64,000 bases of DNA from Paramecium pentaurelia (Eukaryota > Ciliophora > Oligohymenophorea > Peniculida > Parameciidae), in NCBI GenBank assembly GCA_905183005.1, contig CAJJDO010000084.1:62001-126000 (forward strand). The letters are read 5' to 3'. Position numbers and translations under genes: made by a program. This document shows positions 24,201 to 36,369 of this stretch, one piece after another (the stretch's first letter is position 1; each line of letters starts with the position of its first letter). The notes under the pieces are model-generated. The model was not told where the DNA came from, searched no databases, and was given only the letters and a program-made list of their open reading frames with translations.

Positions 24201-27200
24201 GTTTTTAGAACATTTTAATAAACACTTCAAACTCTTTTTAATTTATTAATTCAAATGTTACATTAATAGATAACTTTATTGTCTCAAATCTTAATATTTT
24301 ATCTAATTATCTACTAGAAAAATATTATAACATTTAATTTTAGTATTAAATAAAAGAACAATTTATAAAATTAGCTAGTCATTAATTTCTAACATTATTA
24401 AATAAAGTTGGAGTGCTTAAATTAACAACTTCTATGTTTATATTAAATAATGGCAAATTTGATAATATATTATCTTAAGATTGTGCCTTATTTGAAATTA
24501 CTACCAAAGATTAAGGCATTATATCCATATAAAATATCATTTTATCTAATATTGAAGCGGATGTAAGATAAGATTTAGGAATTCATGGCTGTATAACTAT
24601 ATTAGCTTAAAATAGTCTTTTAAAATATTAATTATTAAATGCTAGTTTTATTAATGTGTTCAATAAATTTGGTTCATCAATTTTTACTATTTTCCCTTCA
24701 AATAAATATAATAAGATTTAATTAAAAAACATACTTTTCTATAATTGCTTATCATTTTTGAACTAGATAATTAAACTTGAATTTGATAAGTTGAAAAAAG
24801 AGTAAAACTTTGTTTCACTACATAATATAACAATAATTTAGAGTATTAATGCATGGATAGACTTCTTTTCAAATATTGGGCCATTGAGTTATTAAGAGGT
24901 GAGTAAACTTTCAAGTGACAATGCAATTATTTATTTAGTTAATTGCCATATAACAATTTTCAAATTTTAAATTGAAGGATCAATAATTTCTTCAGTTTTT
25001 AAAATTTTAGATTGCTATAATGTTCGATTCTAATAATTTAATTTTTACAATGTCTCCATACTTTTTCCTTTTGATTTAATATATATTGGATAAGTTATTT
25101 CAGAATATATAACTGTAGCATTATCATAAATCAATATTCAATCTATTTCTTTTTCTTAAAATATAAAAGATATAGAACTAAAAAAAACATTATTGTTCAT
25201 TAAAAATAGCAATTTATATTGTAATCCAATATTTTCAGTAGAGATTTAATATTAGATTTTTAATTTATAAAATATAATCGAATAAATAATTGAAAACAAT
25301 ATACCTGTAGATTCTTTAATTAGTTTCTTTAGTTTTACAAATTATTCAAAATTTGAATTATAAACTATTACCATATCAAATAATGATTGTTTAAATTGTG
25401 AACATGGAATAATAAATTTTAATATTAGAAATTTTAAATAAATAAAAATAACTAACCTACTATGTTATTCAAATAAAATTACAAATAAAGGTTGTATGAT
25501 TTTACGTTCAAATTCTACTTAATCAAATTTAGCAATTATCAAGAATTCTTAATTTATTAATAATTTTGGTAGTTAAGGATCAGGAATTATTTCATATAAT
25601 ATAAATTTGATAATATCAAAATGTATTTTTCTAAACAATTATGCTTCTTCATTAGGAGGAGCAATTTATTTTGAGTCAAGTAAAAATTAATTAAAATTGA
25701 TTGAAACTACAATCATGGAAAATTCAGCCTAAGTTGCAGGTGGAATCTATTTTTATGGAGATAATAATTTAAATGAAAAGAATTTTATTAAGTCTATTTT
25801 ATTATTAAATAAAGCCTATGAATATAGCAATAATTTAGTTGAAGTACCAAATCATTTAGGATTGTCACTTAACAATAAAGAAATGAATTTTTATTAAACT
25901 AAAGAAATAGAATTGATTACGAATTATCTTTTACTAAATGAATACATAACAATTTAATAAGGTAAAAAATTGAAAACTAAATATTTATTGATACCAAGCA
26001 ATTAAAAAATTGGAAATTATTGTCTGTACAATCCATTAAAATTAGATTGCTATGAATAAATTAATGAAATTTCTATTTCTCTTAGGAATTAGATGAATGA
26101 ATTATTAACTAATGTTAGTGATTCAATTTGTGAAATAAGCTAAACAATTTTATCCAAAGATGGGTTAATAATAAAAGAATAATAATTTTTATCAAAATTG
26201 TCTTTTGATAATCAAAAAAAAATTATTATTTTAAAAATTAATCAAACTTGTAATGTAACATATGTCCAAAAGAATTTATTAATTTAATACCCTTTATATT
26301 TGTTTCTTTATGGTAAAAGAATTCTGTATAATTTATCTAGGTCTCTATTATCGATTTTATTATCAGTAAGAAGCATTGAAAGAACAAATTAATTATATTC
26401 CTCATTGAGTTTTAAATAGAAATTTAGAAGAATTATATTTAAACTTAATTAAGGTATTAATTCATTTAAAATATTATAGATCATTAAAGTTTTTTAATTA
26501 AGATGTTACTCAATTATTTGTGGATTTTTTCAGTTATTTTTAGTTTTAATATTGAATTCTCAATTTCAATAACATTTTTTGAATCAGCCAGTAATTCTTC
26601 TTTTGTCTTAGCTAATAGTTTAGATTGCCTTTTATCTATATCATAATTTGAATAGATGATCGAATTAAAATATTCAAGAATTATAACTATGCTAATCTTG
26701 ATAGTTGTTCAATTATTATTTATTAGTATTGGTTTTAAACTTCATTCAGTTTTCAATGATTATTATTTAAGAACCAGCATAATTACTAACATTATTTTAT
26801 ATTTATATCTTTAAAATAATGCAAGTTTGGTTAAGCAGTATAATTATATTGATAAAATTAGGTTTATATCATTATTAGCAAAGAGATAAATTTCAAATAT
26901 TGATTTCATTTAAGGAGATGTTTCATCAAAATTTGAGTCACAAACTCATTAAAAATGGATTTTTACTTTTCTACTTCCTGGAGTAGTGATTGTTGGATTT
27001 GGTATACCAATTTTATTATTTTTATTAATGTATCTAAAGAAAGAAAAATTTGAAAGTATTAAACTTCGTAGACATATTGGTTATTTATTCAACGAATATA
27101 ATCAATCTAGCTATTTTTGGGAATATATAAAAATTTTGAAAAAGACTGTGATAATAGTAATAATAGTTTATTTTGAGACAAATTTATTTTTGAAAGCATC

Positions 27201-27768
27201 ATTATTGGGAATATGTTTGTTATTATATTAATCATTAGCTCAAAATTAATAGCCATTAATAATTAAAAGCTTAAATAAATTAGACATTTAAACATGTTAA
27301 TTATGCTCTTTAACTATTTTTTTAGCTGTAGTAAAATATATAAGCTAGTAAAATAATAATCAATTTTATTCTGTCATATTATAGATATTCATATTTCTTC
27401 TTTGGATTAAACTTTTCTACTCATTTACATTTAAAATTTTACTTACATATTGGAAAAAATATAAGATTGTCATTTTGAGTTTCATTTTATAAAATCTTTA
27501 AAAAATTGTTCCTAATTCAAAATTTTCACGTTATTTGGGAAATAAAATATCAATATGGAAAACAAAAAATGAACAAATAGCAAAGAATTATAATAAGTTG
27601 AAATTATATTTACTTTCTTAATCTAAAGTATAGATAGAAAATTAAAAGTAATTAATAATTTAATTAGGTATCTAATGAATTCATACCTGACTCCTATAAG
27701 TTCCTTTAGAACAAAAATTTTATCTTAAGAGAATGAAAAAATTATACTCATCTGAAATATATTTATGA
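18225..27768 (+). CDS. Giant receptor-like protein A: signal peptide, Cys-rich block, beta-helix-like region, C-terminal multipass domain (interrupted by assembly duplication)
   Basis: The gene is split by a false 1213-bp insertion (duplicate plus N, ending at 22412). Without it, and without introns 19778-19806, 21107-21131, 22501-22522, 26454-26479 and 27668-27700 (29, 25, 22, 26, 33 nt), the coding length is 2732 codons exactly. Layout: signal peptide (MRGNFLFMILFHSINC); N-terminal domain with YGLWSKYLPLSQ; Cys-rich furin/growth-factor-receptor-like repeats about 435-1000, opening with SSCQLCDGPTNSDCLSC; an Asn/Ser/Ile-rich region about 1050-2100 with beta-helix-like repeats ending in GGAIYF and GGIYFYG; then several TM segments about 2290-2650, including LPGVVIVGFGIPILLFLL and the family motif GYLFNEYNQSSYFWEYIKIL. 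Predicted surface receptor or channel-like protein; ligand unknown. The last intron (33 nt) is inferred; otherwise it stops at 27678. Confidence 0.85.
19988..21199 (+). repeat. False duplication, copy 1 (inside giant gene A)
   Basis: These 1212 bp reappear, apparently identical, at 21201-22412, with a single N at 21200. The copy lies inside the Cys-rich coding region. Its boundaries coincide with the N, which is the signature of two overlapping contig ends joined without merging. Confidence 0.9.
21201..22412 (+). repeat. False duplication, copy 2 (inside giant gene A)
   Basis: Second copy of 19988-21199. The offset of 1213 bp is not a multiple of three, so keeping both copies breaks the reading frame while collapsing them restores it. 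Confidence 0.9.
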
Positions 27769-28429
27769 ATTATATAAATTTATTATATATAAATAGAATA
27801 ATATACTTTATATAAAATAATAATCTGTGAGCGAATACAATAGAAAGCTTGTAAAATATAACCTTCTACTTGGTCTAATTGTCTTTTTATTAAATTTAAG
27901 AAATTTCTTAGTTAGTCAAAAAAAACAAAAAATTACTTAATGAAAAAGATTTATTGATAAAACAGTTAATCCTTAAAAATTAAAACATAAAATATAAAGA
28001 GTAAACCAAAAAGTTATCCTTATACTGCAATTTCCCTTATAAATAATCAACAATAATAAATTTAATTAGATTATATATATTTATTGTAATATTCATTCTA
28101 CCATATAATAAATTTAATATTAAATGAATGAATTATATAAAAGATTTTAAATAAAATTAATAATTTTTGTTATAATTAGTAGAGAAAAAGTAATATATTA
28201 ATGAATTATTGAATGGGGCATACATATTTGATAGAATACTTAAATAGATAATAATAATTATTATATAATCCCTTTGATTTTTAAGCAAATTCTTTGACTA
28301 GTATATTTGATGTTAATAAAAGAGATGTTTTCATTCTACAATTTGCAATATAAAATATACTATTGTCGAATATTTCTTTTCATCATTTAAACTTCTGAAA
28401 TCATTGCATTTAAATGATCATTAATTATT
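27769..28429. other. Intergenic spacer, nothing recognised
   Basis: About 660 nt of AT-rich sequence between giant gene A and the histidine-kinase-like gene. No credible open frame or RNA gene. Confidence 0.6.
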
Positions 28430-29968
28430 ATGTAAAAATATACCTTAAGATTCAAAGACTCAAAAATTGAAGAATAATATTTGATACATCGAAGCAATAC
28501 TCTACAATTTCCTACATTAACTTATGTAACAGGAGGAGGATCCTTACTTTTAATAATAAACTTTTTTGTTTATTTGATCTCTGAAAAGTATTAAAATGCA
28601 TTAAAAAATGGAATTGTTTCATTTTATCTCTTTCTCCAATACATCATATTGAGAAAATATGTAAAGTTTAGAAAGTACTCCAATAATGCTTTATTAATTT
28701 GTAATTTAATCTTTATAGCCTTCGAATTTGAAAATCCAGATCCTCTCAAAACATACTATGATGGATATTTACTTGGTAGTAATCAAATGTTGGTTCATAC
28801 AATCTTAATGTTTGCTAATGATCTTAAATAAGGAATATTAGCAAATTTGACTCATACTATCTCTAAAATACTTATTGTATAGCTTTATGATAATAAAATG
28901 ATTGCTTAGCAATATGTTTATACAATTTTATTGAGTTTAAGTTATATTCTCATATAATATGAAATAGAAAAGTAATATAGGAATTCATTTTTTCTGTCTT
29001 TGAAAGATAGCACTTGGGGTAAGAAATTACAAAATTATTTTTTAGAAAAGATGATTCCTCTTTTTTTGAAGAAACCTTATTTTTTATTTTCTTTCAACAA
29101 AGAAGAAAATGCATATTAAATAATCTCATCTTATTTAAAAGAATACTTTGAATCTGAAACTCCTTTAACTACATTTTTGTATCAATCAAAAGTTTCAAGT
29201 AATGAATCCTTATAAGCTTACATATAGTAATTGACTGTTAAAAGTATAAAACATAGTGATAATTTATGTCTTTTCAATTAGTATCTGAATGTTGATTATC
29301 TTAATAAAAAAGTTTCAATTTCTATTATAGCTTATTAATTTGAAAAAGTTATCTATGCTATAATAATAGAATCAGAAGATCCAATAAGAAAGGAATAAAA
29401 ACTTAAATACTTACAATAGATTCAAATATACAAGAAATTCTTTCATTAATAAATTATGCCAATTAATAAGGTTTTGGCAACAATGTAAAAGGAAAATTAT
29501 CATCCTTTATTAACAAATTTAAGAATATCATTAATAGAAATATATTATTAATAAAGTTAAGTTTGTGAATTAAAAATAGTCACAATAAAAAAATTACTAT
29601 AAAAATGTGTGTAATTATTTTAGACTTCAAAAAATGCAATAAATATAGTTTGCAATGAAGATATAAAATTTGTTACTTTGAAGCATGCATTAATAATTTT
29701 TCTATTAGAAATTTTAAAGACAAGCAATGGATAATTTTTATAACTCAGAATAAATTAACTGTAAAATGCTACGTTATAAATAATTGGTTTGAATCATCTT
29801 CCTCAATCAGAGATATTCAAAAAAAGTAAAGAAATGTTAATTGAAAGAGTCTTGGAATAGTAGAATTGTAAAATTCATATATTATAATTAGGTTTTATCT
29901 TTATCTTTATGAAAACACCATAATCAAGTTTTAGTGATTATTTTTACATTTAAGATTCCAATTATTGA
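28430..29968 (+). CDS. Multipass membrane protein resembling a degenerate sensor histidine kinase (paralogue of 7966-9510)
   Basis: 495 residues after removing two introns at positions conserved with the paralogue: 29019-29045 (27 nt) and 29868-29891 (24 nt). Both are multiples of three and stop-free, so the unspliced frame (512 residues) is also open. Colinear with 7966-9510: start MQKYTLRFKDSKIEEQY, about five hydrophobic segments, YYDGYLLGSNQMLVHT, NVDYL, and a tail with MKTPQSSFSDYF matching LKSPSSHFHF. In the helix resembling a DHp domain it keeps a His in FHQQIMPINKVL, positioned as the H-box His, whereas the paralogue lacks it. The N-box-like region (CNEDIKFVTLKHALIIFLLE) lacks the Asn, so ATP catalysis is doubtful. 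It lies 661 bp downstream of giant gene A, same strand. Confidence 0.75.
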
Positions 29969-30141
29969 TTTAATGAATTAAGTATAAGGATTTTTAATAA
30001 ATTGAAACAATAATTATTCAAAAATGAATTGCTCTTGCTTGTTTTTCTAATTAGAGATATATATATATATATTATAATATAATATTAAATTATTTTCTCT
30101 AACATTAAGTTTTATTTGATATAATAAAAATAAAAAATAAA

Positions 30142-30980
30142 ATGGACGATTCACAGTTAGATTTGGGAGCTTTAGAAGACATTGATCCAAGTTTAGAAGG
30201 AGGTTTTAAAATACAATTTGATCGTGAAATTCACATAGAAACAAGGTAGATTTGAATAAATAATAATAAAATTAGAGTTCAGGATGCAAATACAGGTCCA
30301 CAAGAAATTGGCACATTAGAATAGGTTAGAGTGAAAATTTTAGTTTAAGTTTATTTTGTTGTAATTAAATCTAGGGTGAATAATAAGCATTTGAGAATTT
30401 GAAAATTGAATTAACAAGTGAAACAGATTTGTTTTTCAATTATATTACAATGTATAATTTAAATTGAATATAGAATAAATAAGGAGACTTATAAAAAAAT
30501 AAGAGAAGAATAAAAACTAACTATTGAATATCCATAATTTTTATAAATGTTGATCAAGCTGTTAAATGCATGTCATAAAGAACCTAATCAGTAAAAGTAT
30601 ATATTAATTAAGTTTCTTTTCCGTATTATTCATGCAATAAGACGGAGCTGCAAGACTCGATTTTATTGAAAATTTAGAATACAAATTTATGGAAATGTTG
30701 TCATTAGAATTCAGCTCTGCTTCTGAAGAGACAATTAGATAAAATGTTTCATTTAGATATAATTTAATGAAGGCAAAATTGTAATTTGTTTAGAATAGGT
30801 ATATATAAATATAATTAATTTAGATTGAATGATATAGCTTCTTTGATAAAATTGAAGAATCCTTCATTGTTAGTGTAAATCAATAAAGCATCAGCTGGTG
30901 TCAGTTAAAATTAAAGTACTTAAAATGCTAGCAAATACTTGGGATAATCAAAAAAGAATAATACATCAAAATTTGTTTGA
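30142..30980 (+). CDS. SAS-6-like protein (SAS6L), N-terminal SAS-6/XRCC4-like domain
   Basis: 237 residues after removing five introns (30246-30275, 30349-30374, 30452-30473, 30591-30612, 30799-30823; 30, 26, 22, 22, 25 nt). After an acidic start (MDDSQLDLGALEDIDPSLEG) it shows the SAS-6 head-domain pattern: VRVKILVQGE, LKIELTSETDLFFNYIT, a helix with REEQKLTIEYPQFLQMLIKL, the strand FFSVLFMQQDGAARLDFIE, then LEYKFMEMLSLEF...YNLMKAKL. SAS-6 builds the centriole cartwheel. SAS6L proteins carry the head domain but lack the long coiled coil and associate with basal-body or apical structures. Here only about 60 mostly Ser/Gln/Asn-rich residues follow the domain, so SAS6L is favoured over SAS-6. 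Confidence 0.8.
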
Positions 30981-31413
30981 TTTAGCTAATATTCATATTA
31001 ACATCACAGGATTAAATATATGTTAAATTCTACCTATTCTACTTATATATAAATAATTTCATTCTTATCAAATTCTTTACTATGACTTATTGTCAGATAG
31101 TCAAATACTTGATATGCAAAATCTCATAAAAATTAAAAGGCCTTAAATTTTGATCAATTTAATATTATTTGTTTTGTTATATGTAAACAAAAGTTTCTTT
31201 AATTACTATTATTCTTTATTTAGTACAATAAGAGTATTTAACTAAATTAATGAAAATTTAATAATTACTCTTATAAATTTTCTTATAAATGGGCTTTATA
31301 AAGATTTATTTATCATAATCTTTAAGTATTATTTTGTATGAATACATGATTTACTATTTTATTTATGAATGTTTTGACATGATATTAAATTATTATATTA
31401 TATGTTGTAATTT
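30981..31413. other. Convergent intergenic spacer, nothing recognised
   Basis: About 430 nt between convergent stops, AT-rich, no credible gene. Confidence 0.6.
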
Positions 31414-32185
31414 TCATACTTTATTGAATAAATTTAATTTGAATTCTGGTGTTCTACTCAAATGACTTATCAAATCTCTTTATCTAATAGCCTCTCTTTA
31501 TTCAGGTGTTAATCCCTTGAATTCAAAATTGATTCCTTCTTCTGCCTTATTACCAATCTATAAATTTCCATGAGCTGTATTATAATAAATCCAACCTACA
31601 CAATTTTTATATTCTTTACCAATTATTCCACCAACCAAAGCTCCAACTCCGCTTCTTCTAATACTGAAAAATGATGCTAATGCTGCTCCGTATAATGCAT
31701 GACCAAAAAGGTATCCATTAAATGTATGTTAATGACCTCTTGAACAAACTAATTAATAAAACCAGAAAAAGTAGGCAACTCCAAATAAAGCACCAAGTGT
31801 TCCATGTCTTGATGCTTATTTTAGGGCAAGAAATGCTGGACCTGTGAATGCATTTTTGCTAGCAAACACTCTTCCTTTATTGATTGCCAATGCATTTACT
31901 GATAATTGTTTGAATTAGTAAGTAGCTCCTACTAATATGGCAGTTAGAGCTCCTTTATACGCATACTTAGCACATGTGCTAACGATATATAATGTATATT
32001 ATGTACAGAACTTCCCAATGATGCTCCTAAAACATGTCACGAGTAGCCCACCATCTTCTCCACCAAGGTGAATTTCCTTTTACATAAATTGAATGAACAT
32101 CACTCAATTAAGGTCTTCCAGTGATTGCATATTGACTCTTATCTTCATGATTCTCATTCTAATATGGATTAGTGCCGAATCCCAT
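31414..32185 (-). CDS. Small multipass protein with Gly/Ala-rich TM segments, possibly mitochondrial (Tim17-like)
   Basis: 247 residues with one intron (31979-32006, 28 nt). After a hydrophilic start with NSPWWRRWWATRDMF come three or four hydrophobic segments rich in Gly/Ala (YAYKGALTAILVGATYQF; HGTLGALFGVAYFFWFY; GHALYGAALASFFSI; SGVGALVGGIIGKEY), then a charged C-terminus (LTPEQREAIRQRDLI). Small-residue-rich TM helices of this kind occur in the Tim17/22/23 family, including NDUFA11 of complex I, and in other mitochondrial inner-membrane proteins. That link is an inference. The composition is less AT-biased than neighbours. No cleavable signal is obvious. Confidence 0.75.
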
Positions 32186-32268
32186 TATTTTAATTAATAA
32201 ATATATAAATATATTTAGTTAAACAAAACTTAAAAAAAATGCTATTTTATAATTGCAGAGAATATTAA

Positions 32269-32913
32269 ATGTTTTTAAGAAAATTAAATCATTTAGCAAT
32301 ACGTCATAAAATACACAAAAATGATAATTCAATTTCTTATAGAGGTAATCCTTTCAATTTTTAACCTATATTAAATATTGTTACTATAGCAAAAGATATA
32401 TATTTTCAAATAACAAGACAATATCCTCTTCATATTAAATTCATATTTATTTAGTTTTTTAAAGAATTCCATTATCTACTGTTCTCTTTGTCTAAAATAT
32501 TGGTTATTAAAATTTATGTTATTATTCTATTATCAAAAATTCAATTTAAGGATTTAAGAACATTTAACTTCTAATTAGATTTGATAATGTATAATATAAA
32601 AGCTTTGTCAAAACTCTAAAAATGTACCCATTAAGTACTTGTAGTAAAATCAACAAAAAAAGGTAAATTTAACTGTTTAAGTTATAAGAATTTGTTAAAA
32701 TATTTACAACCATTATCATCCAAGAAATTATTATTAAATTAGCCTTAAAATCTTACACACAATTCTTTAATTTACTCAAATTTTCCTCTCTATGATAGAT
32801 ATGTAAAATTCAAAAGCTTTATATGTATTTATTTAAGGTTTCTTTAATAAAATAATATTTTAGATTTGTACAATCTATTATGCTTATAAATATTTATATA
32901 GTATCAAAAATGA
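32269..32913 (+). CDS. Unconfirmed open reading frame, hypothetical
   Basis: An uninterrupted ciliate-code frame of 214 codons starting ATG TTT TTA AGA (MFLRKLNHLAIRHKIHKN...). The product is Lys/Leu/Ile/Phe-rich with no recognisable domain; the N-terminal 20 residues could pass as a mitochondrial targeting helix. Because TGA is the only stop and the DNA is AT-rich, frames of this length arise by chance fairly often, and codon use resembles spacer. It starts 83 bp from the divergent membrane protein gene. Confidence 0.3.
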
Positions 32914-33264
32914 TTAATCTATTGTAATTATAATCAAATTAATGTAAAATTAAATGGGTTTTAATTCTTGTTGATCATTATTGCTCTTATTACAATAATT
33001 CTAAAAGAATATTTAATAAATATGGAATATTTTTATATATCTTGATTATATATTTATTAATATCATTCTCACTTATCTCCTCATTTTACTTAAGAATTTG
33101 TAATTACTTTAGTAGTTTATGATTAATAAAATGATTGAAAAAAATAGAAATTTTCTTCTTTATAAACTTATAAGCATGAAATTCTTATATAATTTTATAT
33201 ATTTTATTGTATAAATGTCGACTATTAATATACGAGGAAAATTAAAACATTATATTTCATTCCT

Positions 33265-33824
33265 TCAATTTTGTTCAGGCTCATCATCAGAATGGAATTA
33301 TTGCTCTTATTAGAGTTTTTGTTTGTCAATAATTTATCCTTACTTTTACTTTTCTTTACTATATTTTTTTCCTGATTATTAATCTCCTTCTTAAATTTCT
33401 GAATGTTAGGTAATACCATTAAATGTTTGCTCAGGATTCAATTATAACCTTTCCTGTATTTATTTATCTGAAAATCCCATTTAGGATAATATTTCGACTA
33501 GCTATAAGATTTCTTTTTTTAAAAAAGGTTATGATTGATTTTTTTTTCCGGCTTTTTGTTATTAAGATGATATTTAATCTTTTTGCAAAAAGACTTGGAA
33601 TGCAAAATCTATATTAGTTTGTAATTTTTATTGCAATGGCTAAATAAATTTAATACTATTACTTGTTCTTCTATTAGCTTTTCCAACACCATTTTTAAAG
33701 AATTGTACATTCTAAAATAATCGATTTGTTTAATGTCACTTATATTAACATCTTTGATATCAAAAGGGAAATCATCATTTTCTGGTTTTAATATTAAAAG
33801 TGGACGAGTTTATATTCTTCTCAT
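33265..33824 (-). CDS. Hypothetical Gln-rich protein
   Basis: 178 residues with one intron (33640-33662, 23 nt). The N-terminus MRRIQTRPLLILKPENDDFP is followed by an acidic stretch and a helix (RMYNSLKMVLEKLIEEQ). The middle has KKEILQLVEILSQMGFSDKQ, which could be a short helical UBA-like motif (MGF). The C-terminus is Gln/Lys-rich and ends DDEPEQN. No signal, TM segment or enzyme motif. Function unknown; the gene model is supported by intron phase and composition. Confidence 0.7.
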
Positions 33825-34609
33825 TTTTATTTTTAATTAATATAAATTGATAATATTTATTTATTAATAAATCCAGAATAAATTATGAATATTTATAATT
33901 ATAATAAGGCATTTAATGTAAATCAGTTTTATATTATACTGCAATATATTGAGGTTTATTTAATAATATCTAACTTAATTTTAATGCTTATAGAAAATAT
34001 ATTTTACTTAATTTAAAGTATTAAATTAGAGTTAATCAATATCTTTTGTAAAAATATCCTTTCTAAACTTGATTAAATTTATGTAATCTCTAATAATTAA
34101 ATTTTTAGAAACATACATTTACCTAAATTATATACATATTTTTAATAATCTATTGAGAAATTATTTTGTGTAAAAGCTCTATATAAGTAAGATTGTAATC
34201 AGAATCTATTGTTTAATAATAAAATTCAATAGCTCTAATATTGGACTAACAAATAATGACTATATCTTCAAATCAGATTAATTTTAAGAAAATCAAAACT
34301 TTTTTTTAAAGTCATTTTAATTTCGATGAGATCCTATATTTGATTTTAATAGTTTAATATTTGGTGATGCAAATTTTATTTTAAATTATTTTCGGAGTCT
34401 TTAATTTACTAACTTTAAACAATATTATTTGATTTATAGTTTATAAAATTATAAATTATAGATAGTTTCGATCAATACAAGTAAAACTTAAAATAATATA
34501 ATTCTTATTATAAAGATTTTATAACATTATAATACGCAACATGATATATATAGCTGGAAATTTAAAATATTATTAGAAATTAAAATTTTTAATGTTCTTT
34601 TATATTCTG
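33825..34609. other. Intergenic spacer, nothing recognised
   Basis: About 785 nt between two minus-strand genes. AT-rich, no protein-like frame, no RNA gene identified. Confidence 0.6.
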
Positions 34610-35243
34610 TCATTGGTTTTCAGGTTTCTCCTCTTTTTTCTTTGATTCATATTATGATAAAACTTCAAGTAAAAAATTCTTAATAGCTTATTCTACATTA
34701 AATCCTTCCTTTGCAGATGTTTCTATTTCATTATAATAATAATATACCTATAAAAAACATACCCTTTGAATTGGCAAATTTTTATCCTTCTTCAACAGTT
34801 ACCTCTCTTTATCCATTTAAATCAGATTTATTCCCGACCAACATTTTAAGCACATCTGGTTTTGCATACTTATCAGCTTCTATAATAATTATCGAAATTT
34901 TTCATACATTCTAGCCATTTCCATATATCATTAAAAGATTCTCTATTGGTAATATCATAAATTATAAAAATTCCATTAGCTCCTTAAAAATAACTTTAGA
35001 CTATTGTCATAAATCTTTCTTATCCTGCGGTGTCCCAAATCTAATTTAAAATTGTTTATTCACCTACAACTTTATTGATTTATCATTAAATTCCAAATGT
35101 TTTGCCTTGAAATCTACTCCTATGGTTGGAATATATTATTCCATAAAAAGCTCATCAGTATATTTGATTAGAAAAGCTGATTTCCCTACAGAAGGGCCCC
35201 CTAAAAGTAAAAATTTGAAAACAATCTCTTATTCAACCAACAT
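34610..35243 (-). CDS. Rab-family small GTPase lacking C-terminal prenylation cysteines
   Basis: 185 residues after removing three introns (35041-35063, 34880-34907, 34723-34747; 23, 28, 25 nt). All G-motifs are present: P-loop GGPSVGKS, switch I Thr in IPTIGVDF, WDTAGQERF with the catalytic Gln, NKSD, and ETSAK. The TIGVDF and FMTIVQSYFQGANG segments match Rab1/Rab8-type GTPases that control vesicle traffic. Unlike these, the C-terminus ends KKKEEKPENQ with no Cys, so geranylgeranylation is not possible and membrane attachment would need a partner. That is known for some Rab-like ciliary GTPases such as IFT27 and RABL2. The first intron begins GTGA, less usual than GTA. Confidence 0.92.
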
Positions 35244-35343
35244 TTTATTTTAATTATAATTATACACCCCTTTATTTTATATTCAAGATTTTTATTTTTT
35301 TATTTCCTGAATTATAATTATTATATAATTTATATAATTATCG

Positions 35344-36368
35344 TACAATATAAATTTTTTAAAAGGTTAAAGAAATTCAATAGATGTATTTAGTTTAATA
35401 ATTGGTGAAATTAATTATCAAATTTAATTAATCATAAATGTAAAGCAATTTATTTCATAAAAATTCATTAGATTATCTGATAATCAATATTTAAAACATG
35501 ATCTCTTGTTCACTATTATATTGTTTATTAATTATATTTCCTATTATTAAATATCATTTTTGATATGATATTTCCATTTACTCTCATATTTATTGAGATT
35601 TCTTTTAAAAAAGCCATGAAATCATATTAAATCTTATCTTTTATTAATTTTAATCAATTTTCTAGCTGGATTTTTTATATTAAAATATCCTACTACACCA
35701 ATCCAAATAAAAGTAATTTTAAAAAGGATTTGATCTGAATGTCAGAAAGGATGGATGAAACCATAAATATTTTTGGTTTTCTTTAGAAAAAAATAAAATT
35801 ATTTAAGAATTAATTTGTTAATTTTTATTAGGTCTTTTTTAAATGGCCTATTGATATTAATGTATTATCCAAAAGAAATTAAAATATATTTTCTCATAAA
35901 ACCCAATAAATTAATTTGATTGGTTAACGAATTTCAAATATTTAATTATTATAAATATTAGTTATAAATATATAATTAAATCAATTACTGATGAATGATT
36001 TGTGAAATACATATTGTAGTCGGAAGAAGTAATTGAAATTCTACATTAATTTATATTTTTGTACTTTATTATTAATCCTAACAAATTTGATTGAATAAAT
36101 TGATTTTTATTAATAAAATTAAGTTTAAATTAGTTTAGAATCATCAAAATATAAAAGATCTTCCATTGATTTTCATACTTTAAAAGTATTTTCTAATGTC
36201 TGATTGATAATTATATCAAATGAAAAACCCAATTATTTCCTGATAATAATGAGTATGAATACTAAATTATCAGTGTAATTAAAGAAATATTCATAATAAA
36301 GTGAGAAATATTACAAGCCGTTTTGTTTATCAATTGATGCAATCTAATTAATTTTAATTAGAAAACAT
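35344..36368 (+). repeat. False duplication, copy 1 (intergenic)
   Basis: These 1025 bp reappear, apparently identical, at 36370-37394 with a single N at 36369. Same signature as the duplications inside the giant genes. Confidence 0.9.
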
Positions 36369-36369
36369 N

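Noticed and set aside
33423..33617. Plus-strand open frame over the 33265-33824 gene
   Set aside because: Phe/Ile-rich shadow opposite a Gln/Lys-rich coding strand with a consistent intron.
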